Origin: JANXQG01 sp963780045
Lineage (GTDB): Bacteria > Planctomycetota > Planctomycetia > Pirellulales > Thermoguttaceae
Direction of reading: 5' to 3'
DNA: 64,000 bases
Assembly: GCA_963780045.1 (NCBI GenBank)
Contig: CAVZZZ010000001.1
Coordinates: forward strand, 806,001 to 870,000
Numbering within the stretch: position 1 is the stretch's first letter; each line of letters opens with the position of its first letter. Positions 9,057 to 17,905 of the stretch are shown piece after piece. The position numbers and the translations under genes were made by a program. The notes under the pieces are model-generated. The model was not told the DNA's origin. It did not search any database and worked only from the letters and a program-made list of their open reading frames with translations.

Positions 9057-10490
9057 ATGGAAACACAACTCCTCGTTCTCGGCGGCGGGCCGGGCGGTTA
9101 CGCCGCGGCGTTTTTTGCGGCCGACCTGGGAATGCACGTCACTCTGGTCGATCAGGAGCCGCGGCTGGGCGGCACTTGCCTGCTCCGCGGCTGCATCCCG
9201 TCCAAGGCCCTGCTGCATGTGGCCAAGTCGATGACCGAGGCCCTTCACCTGGCCGATTGGGGCGTGAAGTTCGCCAAGCCGTCCATCGACTTGGCCGCCA
9301 TGCGTACGCGGAAGGAGAAGGTCATCGCCACGCTCACGGGCGGCCTGAAGCAGATCGCCGGAAAGCGCAACGTGAAGGTCGTGCAGGCCAAGGGCACGTT
9401 CGAGGACGGCTGCACGTTGCGGCTGCAACCGGTCGGCAACGCTCCACTGGCCGACGACCGCATCCGCTTCCAGAATTGCATCTTGGCGAGCGGCTCGCGG
9501 CCCTCGACGATTCCCGCCTTCAAGCTGCCCACGCCGCGGGTGATGGATTCGACCTCCGCGCTGGAACTGCCGGACATTCCCCAGTCGCTGCTGGTGGTAG
9601 GCGGCGGCTACATCGGCCTGGAGATGGGCACCGTCTACGCCGCGCTGGGCACGCGGGTGAGCGTCGTCGAGCTGACCGACGGCCTCTTGCCCGGGGCCGA
9701 CCGCGACCTGGTCCGCCCGTTGCACAAGAAGCTGGCTGGCGATTTCGCCGAGATCATGCTCAGCACAAAGGTCGTCTCGATGGCCGATAAGGGCCAAGCT
9801 ATTGAAGTCACTTTCGAACCTGCCGCGGGCGGCGAGCGCAAGATGCAGCAATACAGCCGCGTGCTCGTCTCAGTCGGCCGTCGGCCCAACAGCGACGGCA
9901 TCGGGCTGGAAAACACTAAGGTGCAAATCGACCGCCAGGGCTTCGTGCAGATCGATCCGCAGCGGCGGACCGCCGAGCCGCGGATTTGGGCGATCGGCGA
10001 CGTGGCCGGCCAGCCAATGTTGGCGCACAAGGCGGGCCACGAAGGCCGTTCGACCGTCGAGGCCATCCTGGGGCACGACGTCGCCTTCGCGCCGCGGGCG
10101 ATTCCCGCCGTCGTCTTCACCGATCCGGAAATCGCCTGGGCCGGCCTGACCGAGACCGAGGTCAAGGCTCAGGGCCGCACGGTGGAAGTCGCCCAATTCT
10201 CTTGGGCGGCCAGCGGCCGCGCACAAGCAATCGGTCGCACGGAAGGGCTGACAAAGTGGCTCATCGATCCAGCCAGCGATCGCGTGCTGGGCTGCGGCAT
10301 CGTTGGCGCAGGCGCGGGCGACTTGATCGCCGAGGCCGTGCTGGCAATCGAGATGGGCTGCTCGGCCCGAGACGTGAGCGAGACGATCCATCCCCATCCC
10401 ACGCTCAGCGAGACAGTGGGTTTCGCCGCCGAGGTCTATTACGGCACGGCCACCGACCTTTATCGTCCGCGGAAGACGCACGGGAAATGA
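9057..10490 (+). CDS. lpdA: Dihydrolipoyl dehydrogenase (E3)
   Basis: A 477-aa FAD/NAD disulfide oxidoreductase that reoxidises the dihydrolipoyl arm of E2. It has an N-terminal FAD site GGGPGGYAAAFFAADLG, redox-active cysteines in GGTCLLRGCIPSKALL, an NAD site VVGGGYIGLEMG, a second FAD motif RIWAIGDVAGQPMLAHKA and the C-terminal catalytic HPHPTLSE. It follows E2 by 95 bases. There is no Shine-Dalgarno sequence: the start codon directly follows the CTGAACACT repeat. The stop codon overlaps (ATGA) the start of a ROK-kinase fragment, suggesting an ancestral lpdA-ROK kinase order. Confidence 0.95.
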   Translation: METQLLVLGGGPGGYAAAFFAADLGMHVTLVDQEPRLGGTCLLRGCIPSKALLHVAKSMTEALHLADWGVKFAKPSIDLAAMRTRKEKVIATLTGGLKQIAGKRNVKVVQAKGTFEDGCTLRLQPVGNAPLADDRIRFQNCILASGSRPSTIPAFKLPTPRVMDSTSALELPDIPQSLLVVGGGYIGLEMGTVYAALGTRVSVVELTDGLLPGADRDLVRPLHKKLAGDFAEIMLSTKVVSMADKGQAIEVTFEPAAGGERKMQQYSRVLVSVGRRPNSDGIGLENTKVQIDRQGFVQIDPQRRTAEPRIWAIGDVAGQPMLAHKAGHEGRSTVEAILGHDVAFAPRAIPAVVFTDPEIAWAGLTETEVKAQGRTVEVAQFSWAASGRAQAIGRTEGLTKWLIDPASDRVLGCGIVGAGAGDLIAEAVLAIEMGCSARDVSETIHPHPTLSETVGFAAEVYYGTATDLYRPRKTHGK

Positions 10491-10670
10491 CGACGCGCAA
10501 ATTCCTTCCGGCTGAAGAAGCCATCGCCCCGCTGTTCGTCGGCATCGACCTTTCGCGGCGCGAACGTCAAGCTGCGGCTGGTCGATAACCTCGGCCGGGC
10601 GCTGGCTGTAGTCCATCCCAACGGAAAGCGCAAGCGGCCCCGAAGAGACCGCCCGTCGGATGGGGCATAC
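10487..10670 (+). pseudogene. 5' fragment of a ROK-family kinase gene (decayed duplicate)
   Basis: The sequence from ATG 10487 parallels the first about 180 bases of the intact ROK kinase at 11546: both read FLPA(A/E)EAIAPLFVGIDL, then the Gly-rich GGTN codons are damaged, and the DNA again matches at GGTCGATAACCTCGGCCGG and CGGCCCCGAAGAGACCGC before similarity ends near 10670. The frame is broken twice. The start overlaps the lpdA stop, so this was probably the original position of the kinase gene. Confidence 0.8.
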
Positions 10671-10753
10671 CTCGAATTCCTTTCGTTTTCTGGGTAGCCG
10701 ATGGGGACATCCGCGCTCTGTTTTCGCGCGGCATATCATGGTAAAATGAATGC

Positions 10754-11029
10754 ATGACGGCGAGCACGGTAAGTCAAGAAACTGAGATTCTCTCTCGGGT
10801 GATCGCGCCCGACAATCCGAACTTGTCCTCGGAAGCGGCACGATCCATCCTCGCGCTAAGGTTCAGCGACGCGGACAACGAGCAGATGAACGCGTTGGCG
10901 GCCAAGGCCCGACAAGGCGATCTTGACTCGCAAGAAGAGTCCTTGCTGAACGCGTACTTGGTCGTAGGGTCACTGGTTGACCTAATGCACTCCAAAGCGC
11001 GCTTGTCGCTGGCGAAGAATCGGGCATGA
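10754..11029 (+). CDS. Small conserved-type protein preceding an HNH nuclease
   Basis: A 91-aa soluble protein with no signal or membrane segment. It has VIAPDNPNLSSEAARSIL, an RFSDADNEQMNALAAKAR helix, and a C-terminal GSLVDLMHSKARLSL. Its last codons overlap the HNH gene start (ATGA), so the two are probably translationally coupled. From memory I associate this domain with planctomycete genes that stand in front of HNH endonucleases, but I cannot name a Pfam family. It could be an accessory, inhibitory or antitoxin-like partner; that is inference from the pairing alone. Confidence 0.7.
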   Translation: MTASTVSQETEILSRVIAPDNPNLSSEAARSILALRFSDADNEQMNALAAKARQGDLDSQEESLLNAYLVVGSLVDLMHSKARLSLAKNRA

Positions 11030-11443
11030 GCCAGATGGCAAAGCAGCAGACGATGCGAGAGGCAGTTGCCCGGCGGCCCGCGTTTCGTTGCGAGTACCTG
11101 CCAACTGCCGGAGCGTTGGACATCGCTACCGTTTCAACTGGACCATGTTATCGCCGAGAAGCATGAAGGTCAAACCAGCTTGGACAATAGCGCCTACGCG
11201 TGCCTGCATTGCAACTCGTTCAAGGGACCGAATCTTGCCGGCCATGACAAGGACACCGGCGAGACCGTCCGGCTGTATAATCCTCGACTCGATCAATGGG
11301 ACGATCACTTTTATTGGGATGGTGCGCGGCTCCGCGCACTAACCCTAATTGGGAGCGTGACTATTGCAGTCCTTCGAATCAACCTGCCTGAACGAATTGC
11401 CGTCCGAGACTCGCTTATGGCGGAAGGAGTCTGGCTGCTATAA
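11026..11443 (+). CDS. HNH endonuclease (one frameshift)
   Basis: From ATG 11026 the frame reads MSQMAKQQTMREAVARR and then FRCEY. One extra C near 11097 shifts it. Without that base it continues CQLPERWTSLPFQLDHVIAE, then SLDNSAYACLHCNSFKG and ends at 11443. This restores a CxxC (CEYC) and the HNH core: DH, then N, then H-C-N. C-terminal residues RLYNPRLDQWDDHF and AVLRINLPERIAVRDSL fit the same small nuclease family. The restored length is about 138 aa. The ATGA overlap with the preceding small protein supports the start. The single-base insertion may be an assembly error; if real, the enzyme is inactive. The DNA target is unknown. Confidence 0.75.
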
Positions 11444-11545
11444 TCCAGCGCTGTTCGGCCAACTTGGCATCACGCCAACGCGCCGGACCTGCGCGATGGC
11501 ACGATATCTCGACAGTCCGTAATTCGTGCTGTAGACTCTTGAATC

Positions 11546-12574
11546 ATGTCCCAGTCCCGCACCTTCCTCCCCGCCGCCGAAGCCATCGCCCCGCTGTTTG
11601 TCGGCATCGACCTGGGGGGGACGAACATCAAGCTCGGGCTGGTCGATAACCTCGGCCGGCCGTTGGCGTGGGAGTCGATCCCCACGGAAAGCGCAAACGG
11701 CCCCGAAGAGACCGCTCGGCGGATGGGTCACGCCGTCCGCGCGATGATCGCCGCCGCCAAGCTCAAATCGCAAGACATCGCCGGCGTCGGTTTGGGGCTG
11801 CCGGGCATTCTCGACATCCCCGGCGGGCGGATCGTCCGCGTGGTGAACATGAAACGCTGGGACGGCTTTCCCGTCCGCGATCGCGTCGCCTGGCACTGCG
11901 GCCTGCCCGCTGCGATGGCCAACGACGCCGATGCGGCCGCCTATGGCGAATACTGGGCCGGCTCCGGCCGCGGCTTCAACAGCATGGCCCTGTTCACACT
12001 CGGCACGGGCATCGGCTGCGGCATCGTGGTCGGCAACCGCGTGCTCAGCGGCGAGCACAGCCACGGCGGCGAATGCGGACATACGATCATCAATTGCAAT
12101 CCCGACGCCCGCATGTGCGGCTGTGGACGCCGCGGACACCTCGAGGCCTACGCCAGCGCCACGGCGGTCGTGCAACGGACGCAGGAGGCGATGAAGAACG
12201 GCCGCGCGACTTCGCTCGCCGCAGCGGTCGCGGAGGGCCTGCCGCTCACGCCGGAGCTGCTCTGCAAGGAGGCGGAAAACGGCGACGCGCTCTGCCTCGA
12301 TCTTATCGACGAAACGGCCGACTATCTGGCCGCGGGCATCGTCAACGTGATGCACACCGTCGATCCCAGCGGCATCCTGCTGGGCGGGGCGATGACCTTC
12401 GGCGGCGCCGACAGCGAAGTCGGCCGCCGCTTCCTGGAGCGCGTCCGCGGGCAGGTGCAGATCCGCTCTTTCGACATCCTTTCCGGCCAGACCGTGATTG
12501 ACTTCGCCACGCTCGGCGGCGACGCAGGGTTCATCGGCGCAGGAGGGATAATGAAGTTGAAGCTGGAAGACTGA
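11546..12574 (+). CDS. ROK-family sugar kinase (glucokinase-like)
   Basis: A 342-aa protein with the phosphate-binding VGIDLGGTNIKLGLVD at the N-terminus, the ROK segment GVGLGLPGILD, a catalytic region (AAMANDADAAAYGEYWAG), LFTLGTGIGCGIVVG and the zinc-binding motif ECGH...CGCGRRGHLEAYAS. It is likely to phosphorylate glucose or another hexose with ATP; ROK proteins can also be regulators, but no DNA-binding domain is present. A decayed copy of its 5' end lies about 1 kb upstream, directly after lpdA. The start is set by alignment with that copy. Confidence 0.88.
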   Translation: MSQSRTFLPAAEAIAPLFVGIDLGGTNIKLGLVDNLGRPLAWESIPTESANGPEETARRMGHAVRAMIAAAKLKSQDIAGVGLGLPGILDIPGGRIVRVVNMKRWDGFPVRDRVAWHCGLPAAMANDADAAAYGEYWAGSGRGFNSMALFTLGTGIGCGIVVGNRVLSGEHSHGGECGHTIINCNPDARMCGCGRRGHLEAYASATAVVQRTQEAMKNGRATSLAAAVAEGLPLTPELLCKEAENGDALCLDLIDETADYLAAGIVNVMHTVDPSGILLGGAMTFGGADSEVGRRFLERVRGQVQIRSFDILSGQTVIDFATLGGDAGFIGAGGIMKLKLED

Positions 12575-12692
12575 GTCCAGATCCGCCAAGCAATGAAAGC
12601 TTCCCGCCCCGGCGAGAGTTGTTGCCCATGCGGCGACCCGGGGCTATGATTGATTAACGGCGATTGAAACTCCAAAGCCGCGAGGTCGGTTT

Positions 12693-13157
12693 ATGGAAGC
12701 GACTGTGAAAGCCGTGTTTCGCAACGGCGTATTTGTTCCCACGGCCGACTGCGATTTCCCTGAAAACACTGAAGTCCAAGTTTCCATTCAGGGACCGCCG
12801 CGCGAAAGAGACCCGAAGATTATCGACCGCGGCCGCGGGCCGGAGATCGCCGGAACACGGATCACCGTGTTCGACGTAATGGACTACTTGAAGCATAACT
12901 GGCATCGGGACCGCATCGCCATGCTCTTCCGCTTGTCGTCCAGCGACATCCAGGCGGCGATCGATTACATCGAAGCACATCGCCCGGAGGTTGAAGCGGA
13001 ATACCAGAGCATCCTCAATCGGCACCATAGCTATCGCTACCCTCCGGACGTGCAGACCAAGCTGGATGCGAGCCATCGGAGATTTGTTGCGTTTGTAAAC
13101 GAGCTTCGCCGCGGGAAAGTGCAGGGAGAGCGCGACGATGCTGAGGATCTTAGCTGA
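12693..13157 (+). CDS. DUF433-type antitoxin candidate
   Basis: A 154-aa protein. The first 35 residues (VKAVFRNGVFVPTADCDF, TEVQVSI) resemble AF2212-type antitoxin N-termini. The middle (GPEIAGTRITVFDVMDYL, HRDRIAMLFRLSSSDIQAAI) is a DUF433 winged-helix-like domain. The gene overlaps the next by 20 bases, as expected of a toxin-antitoxin operon in which the antitoxin comes first and may repress the promoter. GAGG stands ahead of ATG 12693. Confidence 0.75.
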   Translation: MEATVKAVFRNGVFVPTADCDFPENTEVQVSIQGPPRERDPKIIDRGRGPEIAGTRITVFDVMDYLKHNWHRDRIAMLFRLSSSDIQAAIDYIEAHRPEVEAEYQSILNRHHSYRYPPDVQTKLDASHRRFVAFVNELRRGKVQGERDDAEDLS

Positions 13158-13550
13158 CCACAACGTCGAAGGGCACGTCGACGCGCTGGTCAGTATCTGC
13201 TCCTCACCGGAATGGGCAGATATTTGGACAGCGTTGGCCTGTCAGGTCGATACTTTCGAGCGATTGGGCCTGCCCGACGATACAGATGATATTGAGCTTT
13301 GGCAATTCTGCCAAGAGCGCGGCATCGTTCTGATCACGGGAAATCGAAATGCCGACGGCGCGACTTCCTTGGAGAGGACAATTCGTAAGTTTCGCAACGA
13401 CCAGAGCCTACCGGTCCTCACGATCCGATCAGCGATCCGGATCGATTGCTGATTGATCGGGATTACGCGCACGCTGTGGCAGCGAAGTTGCTTGAGTATT
13501 TGTGGGATTTGGTGAGCGTTCTGGGGACTGGGCGATTGTATATTCCATGA
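13138..13550 (+). CDS. PIN-like (DUF5615-type) toxin candidate, one frameshift near the 3' end
   Basis: The frame begins MLRILADHNVEGHV, with an acidic residue early in strand 1 as in PIN-like folds, then IELWQFCQERGIVLITGNRN and SLPVLTI. Near 13428 it shifts: the annotated frame stops at 13452, while the frame two bases on reads SDPDRLLIDRDYAHAVA, then LLEYLWDLV and GTGRLYIP to a stop at 13550. That C-terminal pattern is typical of the family, so about 137 aa is the true length and one base is missing. It probably acts as an RNase neutralised by the DUF433 partner. The catalytic set cannot be proven by eye. Confidence 0.7.
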
Positions 13551-13734
13551 AGATTTGCGGTATTTGCCAAACACTTGCTCTGAGACCTCCGTTCAGCGTG
13601 ACAGTTATCGCCAGTGCCCCGAATGCCGTTGCGTGCAATTCTCGCATGTTCGTGGTATCTTGGTGATACCTTTGGGTAAGCGCTCGGTTGGCGAACCAAA
13701 GGGCCGACAGAAGTTGATGCGCGGAGCCATAATA

Positions 13735-14525
13735 ATGGAGCTTCCTGATAGTTTGAAGCAGTTTGCTGCTGAACTTCGCGATTACTGGACGCGGTGGGTT
13801 GCGGAGCGCAAGCAGCACGCAGCGCAGCGTAACCACCAGGCGGCGTTAGCGTCGTATCGCGCGGCACAAGCCAAATGGCTGGAATTGAGGGACGATCTTC
13901 GTTCAATAATTGAGGGGGCGAAAACATTTCGTGGACTGAGCCGAGACGATGATCCTCGAATCGCCTTGCAGCTAAAGAATGAAGAGCGAGTGTTCTTTGT
14001 TGGGGATGGCTGCGCGTTGATCGAACCGCGACGGGCCCCCGGACACTACGTTGGTGGATATCAGGGATTCTCAGTTCGGGTTTGTAAGGGCGTCAGTTAC
14101 CACGTTGGCGCTAGTCGTGGCACATTCGAGCCAGGGGAGGAACGCCCCACTCCAATTGATGTGGGCATCGCCACTTTCACAAATCAACGTGTGGTTTTTC
14201 AGGGTCCGAAACAAGCGCGGGAGTGGGCATTCGGCAAGATGCTCGGATACCACCGCGATGAGCGGTCGCCGTGGACGGCGATTCACGTCTCGAACCGGCA
14301 GAAGGTGTCGGGCATCTTGTATGACGAGGCGCATCAACTCGAAGTCCGGTTTCGATTCGAGTTGTGCTTGCGCACTTCAACGGGACCGTGCCGGAACTCA
14401 TCAAGCACATTCAGACGGAGCTAGCGAATCACGAACGCAACTCTCCCCAGGCACCGAGCCTACTCGTTCTCGCTGCGCCAAATGGCAACGCAGCTTCGCG
14501 CGGCGCGGAAAGCCAACACCGCTAA
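13735..14525 (+). CDS. Hypothetical protein with possible PH/GRAM-like domain (one frameshift)
   Basis: From ATG 13735 (GGAG upstream) the protein begins with an Arg/Gln/Ala-rich helical stretch, followed by a globular part with KNEERVFFVGDGCALIEP, VGIATFTNQRVVFQGPK, REWAFGKMLGYHRDE and IHVSNRQKVSGILYD. Strands ending in a modified-nucleotide-free TNQR...FQG pattern recall bacterial PH/SHOCT lipid-binding-like domains. Near 14357 one base is missing; the corrected frame gives VVLAHFNGTVPELIKHI and stops at 14525. Length is about 263 aa. No signal peptide or membrane helix is seen. I do not recognise a function. Confidence 0.6.
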
Positions 14526-14562
14526 GAAAAACGGTGTGAGCAGCTCGCCCGCGCGTTGCGAT

Positions 14563-15546
14563 TTAGGCTTCCGCCGCCGGCTCGATCTTCTCGGCCTGCG
14601 CGACGCCCGCCGCCTTCAGCCGCCAGCACCAGACGGCAAGCAGCGTCGCCGCGCCCAGCAGCACCGCGGCGGTCGTCTGGTGCAGCGTGGTGATCACCGC
14701 GTGCAGCGCGGGTTGCATCGCGTCGGCGGACCGCAATCGCTCGGCCGACGGCGACTGGACGGCCGGCGGCGTCCGCACCGCTAAGGAAACCGCGCCCAGC
14801 AACAATTGCACGACCACAACGGCAATCAATGCCACGCCGCCGCGCGCGAAGACGCGGACTTGCGGATAAAGCCCCCAGAGCCGTGCGCCCACAACGATCG
14901 CGAAGATGGCGACGAAGATGGCCATGGTGATGTGTTCCATCTGGCAAACGTTTTTTTGCCGCAACAGCGCGCCCAGCAGCGTTTGCAGCAAAACGGCCGG
15001 CACAAGTAGCATGGAAAGCACGCGGTCCGTCCGGCTGCAAGAGACTTCCGTTTCCCGCCGCCACGACAGCAGCACCGCCACGGCGACCATTCCCGCCAGC
15101 ACGACGTGGGCGAAGAAACCGTGAATGACCGCCAGATTGACGTTGTTCTCAGTCACTCGCAATCCGCCCATAACGCCTTGGACAGCTACGCCAATTCCCA
15201 CGAGCCAGATCAAGGCAAGTGCCCCAATCGGGCGGCGGCGGATCGTCAGCAGAATCGCCAGCGTGAGCGTGGTAAGGCCGACGACCGAGCCGAGCAGCCG
15301 GTGGCTGTGCTCGTAGAAAATGCCGCCGGTCATCTTGGCCAGCGGATAGAGGAACATATTGTAGCCGAAGGTGCCGGGCCAGTCGGGCACGGCCATGCCG
15401 GCGCGGAAGCCGGTAACGAGACCGCCCAAGAAGATCAGCAGCAACATTGCGCCGCAGGCCGTCCATGCGAACCAAGCGGGCCATCGGGCAGTAAGCAAAG
15501 TGGCCTGCTTTGGGGGTTGGACATTAATCATCATTTCGCGTATCAT
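14563..15546 (-). CDS. ctaA: Heme A synthase (COX15/CtaA family)
   Basis: An integral membrane protein of about 327 aa with about eight hydrophobic segments. Heme-ligand histidines are visible in YEHSHRLLGS, VIHGFFAHVVLAG, QMEHITMAIF and LHAVITTLHQTTAAVLLG. It oxidises the C8 methyl of heme O to give heme A for cytochrome aa3-type oxidases. The start is uncertain: ATG 15546 (MIREMMINVQPPK) is chosen because upstream codons look non-membrane and unlike the family; ATG 15531 or 15528 would also work. Divergent from ctaB, which makes its substrate. Confidence 0.88.
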   Translation of the reverse strand: MIREMMINVQPPKQATLLTARWPAWFAWTACGAMLLLIFLGGLVTGFRAGMAVPDWPGTFGYNMFLYPLAKMTGGIFYEHSHRLLGSVVGLTTLTLAILLTIRRRPIGALALIWLVGIGVAVQGVMGGLRVTENNVNLAVIHGFFAHVVLAGMVAVAVLLSWRRETEVSCSRTDRVLSMLLVPAVLLQTLLGALLRQKNVCQMEHITMAIFVAIFAIVVGARLWGLYPQVRVFARGGVALIAVVVVQLLLGAVSLAVRTPPAVQSPSAERLRSADAMQPALHAVITTLHQTTAAVLLGAATLLAVWCWRLKAAGVAQAEKIEPAAEA

Positions 15547-15640
15547 AAGGGGTTTGCGTTCGGCGGCGACTTTGGAGCCGTAAGCCGCGCTCACCGCATC
15601 CTTACAGTTTATTCGCTTCCCCAAAGTACATTCAAGCATT

Positions 15641-15699
15641 GTTCGTAGTACCGGCTTTAGCCGGAAGACGGATTCCGCCTAAAGGCGGTACTACGAGCG
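15641..15699. repeat. Palindromic repeat between ctaA and ctaB
   Basis: GTTCGTAGTACCGGCTTTAG at the left pairs with CTAAAGGCGGTACTACGAGC at the right, with CCGGAAGACGGATTCCG between. It is the intergenic relative of the element translated inside hrpB (4182-4245). Confidence 0.8.
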
Positions 15700-15729
15700 C
15701 CCGCTCGGAGTTCCCGGTTCTCCGCTTTC

Positions 15730-16710
15730 ATGATTTTGAAGCCCTACCTAGAGCTCGCGAAAATCCGCCTCAACGCGATGGTCCTGGTCACCACGGCGGT
15801 CGGGTTCGTGCTCGGTACGCCGGGGCCGCTGGATCAGGCAGCGTTTGTAAGGCTTTTTTGGACGATTTTGGGCACAGGGCTGGCCGGCGCCGGGGCGAGC
15901 GCGCTGAACCAGCTTCTGGAGATTCGCCGCGATGCCCAGATGCAGCGGACTTGCCGCCGGCCGTTGCCCGCCGGACAAATCTCCGCGCAACATGCTTTGC
16001 TCTTCGCCATGCTGACGTCGTTGGCCGGCGTGGGCGTTCTCAACGAGCTGGTCAATCCGCTTACGGCCCTGCTGGGACTGGCGAACATCGTCATCTATGC
16101 CTTGATCTATACGCCGCTGAAGACGCGGACCTCGCTCTGCACGCTGGTCGGCGCGGTTTGCGGCGCGTTGCCGCCGATGATGGGCTGGACCGCCGCGCGG
16201 GGCCAGTTCGGCTCAGGCGCGGTGCTGTTGGGTGCGATCCTCTTTCTCTGGCAGATACCGCATTTTTTGGCCCTCGCGTGGATGCTTCGCGACGACTACG
16301 CCAAGGCCGGCTTCCGCATGTTGCCGCTGATCGATCCGCAAGGACATCTGACCTGCCTGATGATCGTGCTCTACTCGCTCGCCCTGCTGCCTATGGGTCT
16401 GGCGATAACGTTCAGCGGCATGGCCGGATATTTCTTCGCCGCCGCGTCGCTGCTGCTCGGCATGGGGATGCTGCTCTTGTCGCTGGCGCTGCGCCGCATG
16501 AAGACGCCGCGGAACGCCCGGCGGGTTTTTCTGGCGAGTCTCGTTTATCTGCCGCTTTTGATGGCGTGCATGGTGTTGGACGGGCGGCCGCGCGAAGGCA
16601 TGTCCTCACCGGTAATCGCCGACTCACAGCCGGCCAATGTCTCAGCGGCATCGGCGGCAAGCTGGCAGCCCCCTGCCGCGCTGGCCGCGCGGCCCGTCGA
16701 GGCACGATGA
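15730..16710 (+). CDS. ctaB: Protoheme IX farnesyltransferase (heme O synthase)
   Basis: A 326-aa UbiA-superfamily membrane prenyltransferase. It begins LKPYLELAKIRLNAMVL and has the prenyl-diphosphate site region ALNQLLEIRRDAQMQRTC followed by RRPLPAGQIS; the loop YTPLKTRTSLCTLVGAVCG; WQIPHFLALAWMLRDDYAKA; and GFRMLP. Seven or more hydrophobic segments follow the family plan. It makes heme O from heme B and farnesyl diphosphate. The C-terminal 35 residues (Ala/Ser-rich) extend past the family core. A separate control region is shared with divergent ctaA. Confidence 0.93.
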   Translation: MILKPYLELAKIRLNAMVLVTTAVGFVLGTPGPLDQAAFVRLFWTILGTGLAGAGASALNQLLEIRRDAQMQRTCRRPLPAGQISAQHALLFAMLTSLAGVGVLNELVNPLTALLGLANIVIYALIYTPLKTRTSLCTLVGAVCGALPPMMGWTAARGQFGSGAVLLGAILFLWQIPHFLALAWMLRDDYAKAGFRMLPLIDPQGHLTCLMIVLYSLALLPMGLAITFSGMAGYFFAAASLLLGMGMLLLSLALRRMKTPRNARRVFLASLVYLPLLMACMVLDGRPREGMSSPVIADSQPANVSAASAASWQPPAALAARPVEAR

Positions 16711-16741
16711 CTGCGCCGCATACGTCCCGTGCCGCGGCGCG

Positions 16742-17905
16742 TCACCAGCATACGTCCAGGCCCAGGTTCGCGCCGTGATAGAGAATGCCGCTGTCGAGAT
16801 TGGTCTGCGTCGTGCCGGCTATGAGGTCGGTCTGCCCGATCTGATTAAGCGGCTGTGCGACGTTGTTGATGTACATCACCTCGTAACCAAAGGTGACGGA
16901 AACATGCTTGTCTACCTGGATCGCGCCGTTCAACCCGGCCTCGCCGAAGTAGGAGACGCGGCAGAGATTGGCGCTGGCGGCGCCGGCGACGTTGCCCGGA
17001 TCGGAAAATTCCGCGGACGAGTTGGCGTTGTTTATCGCCCCGCCCACTTTGAAGTAGCCGCCGATGCTCCAACTGCCGTCGTCGGGCCCGAGCCGGCCGT
17101 CCAGTCCCGTCTGCCAGCCGAAGAGGTGATTCCAGGTGACGATTGATTCCGACGCCAGCTTGTCCGTGACCCCGGAAGTGCCGGTAACGAAGTAACGGTC
17201 GTTCATGTCGATCCAGCGAAAACCGGTGAGGAAGTCGATATTGCCGATCAGTCGCTTGCGGAGGTTGATTTCGCTGCTGTGCAGCACGGAAGTCAGGTCG
17301 AAGTAGCCGTCCAATAGCGGCTCGGAAATGAGGCTGTCAACGGGCAGCAAGGCCACTCCGCTCGGCAACTGGGCATTGTTGAATCGCCGCGTGACCGACC
17401 AGCCGTCGACGGCAAAATAGTTCAGTTCCAACCCCAGGCCTTCGCAATCAGTCACAACGAAATCGATCCGCGGCCCGACCTTGGGGAAGAATTCCATCGT
17501 GTTGCCGGTAAGGAGGCTGTTGCCCGTGGTGGGGTCAGTGAGCAGCGGCACCGACGTGGGCGCGGCGCGGTGCAGGTAGACGGCTGTTGCATCGACCCGC
17601 CACGTGCAGCCGGCGCAGCGATCGCACAAGTCGCTGAACTCCGGCCCAAAGATAGAAAAGATCGGATCGGCTTCCACATAGCCGGGGTTATCGGCGTAGC
17701 AGCAGTTGTTATCGTGGCAGAAGTCCTGTGGCTGAAAACCCGGAAATCCGGCTTGGCCGCATTGCGCGGGCATCCCGCCGCTTGAGCAGCCGGCTTCGCA
17801 GGAGCAGCCATAGGGGCCGCAGGCCTCTGCCGCGCGTGCCCCGTCCGCCACCAGGCTCAGAAGCAGCAGCCCGATGACAAGTGTGATCTTCCTAGTGGCC
17901 GTCAT
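16742..17905 (-). CDS. BBP7-type outer-membrane beta-barrel protein
   Basis: A 387-aa protein with a signal peptide (LVIGLLLLSLVADGARA), a Cys/Gly-rich N-terminal region (CGPYGCSCEAGC, CHDNNCCY) and then alternating beta-strand sequence starting CTWRVDATAVYLHRAAP and ending YHGANLGLDVCW. The D(A/T)..YL.R..P strand and the FVVTDCEGLGLELNYF/ LTGFRWIDMND segments are the hallmark of the planctomycete BBP7 barrel family. It is presumably an outer-membrane pore or structural protein. GAGGAGAC lies 5 bases ahead of ATG 17905. The final aromatic residue fits recognition by the barrel-assembly machinery. Confidence 0.8.
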   Translation of the reverse strand: MTATRKITLVIGLLLLSLVADGARAAEACGPYGCSCEAGCSSGGMPAQCGQAGFPGFQPQDFCHDNNCCYADNPGYVEADPIFSIFGPEFSDLCDRCAGCTWRVDATAVYLHRAAPTSVPLLTDPTTGNSLLTGNTMEFFPKVGPRIDFVVTDCEGLGLELNYFAVDGWSVTRRFNNAQLPSGVALLPVDSLISEPLLDGYFDLTSVLHSSEINLRKRLIGNIDFLTGFRWIDMNDRYFVTGTSGVTDKLASESIVTWNHLFGWQTGLDGRLGPDDGSWSIGGYFKVGGAINNANSSAEFSDPGNVAGAASANLCRVSYFGEAGLNGAIQVDKHVSVTFGYEVMYINNVAQPLNQIGQTDLIAGTTQTNLDSGILYHGANLGLDVCW

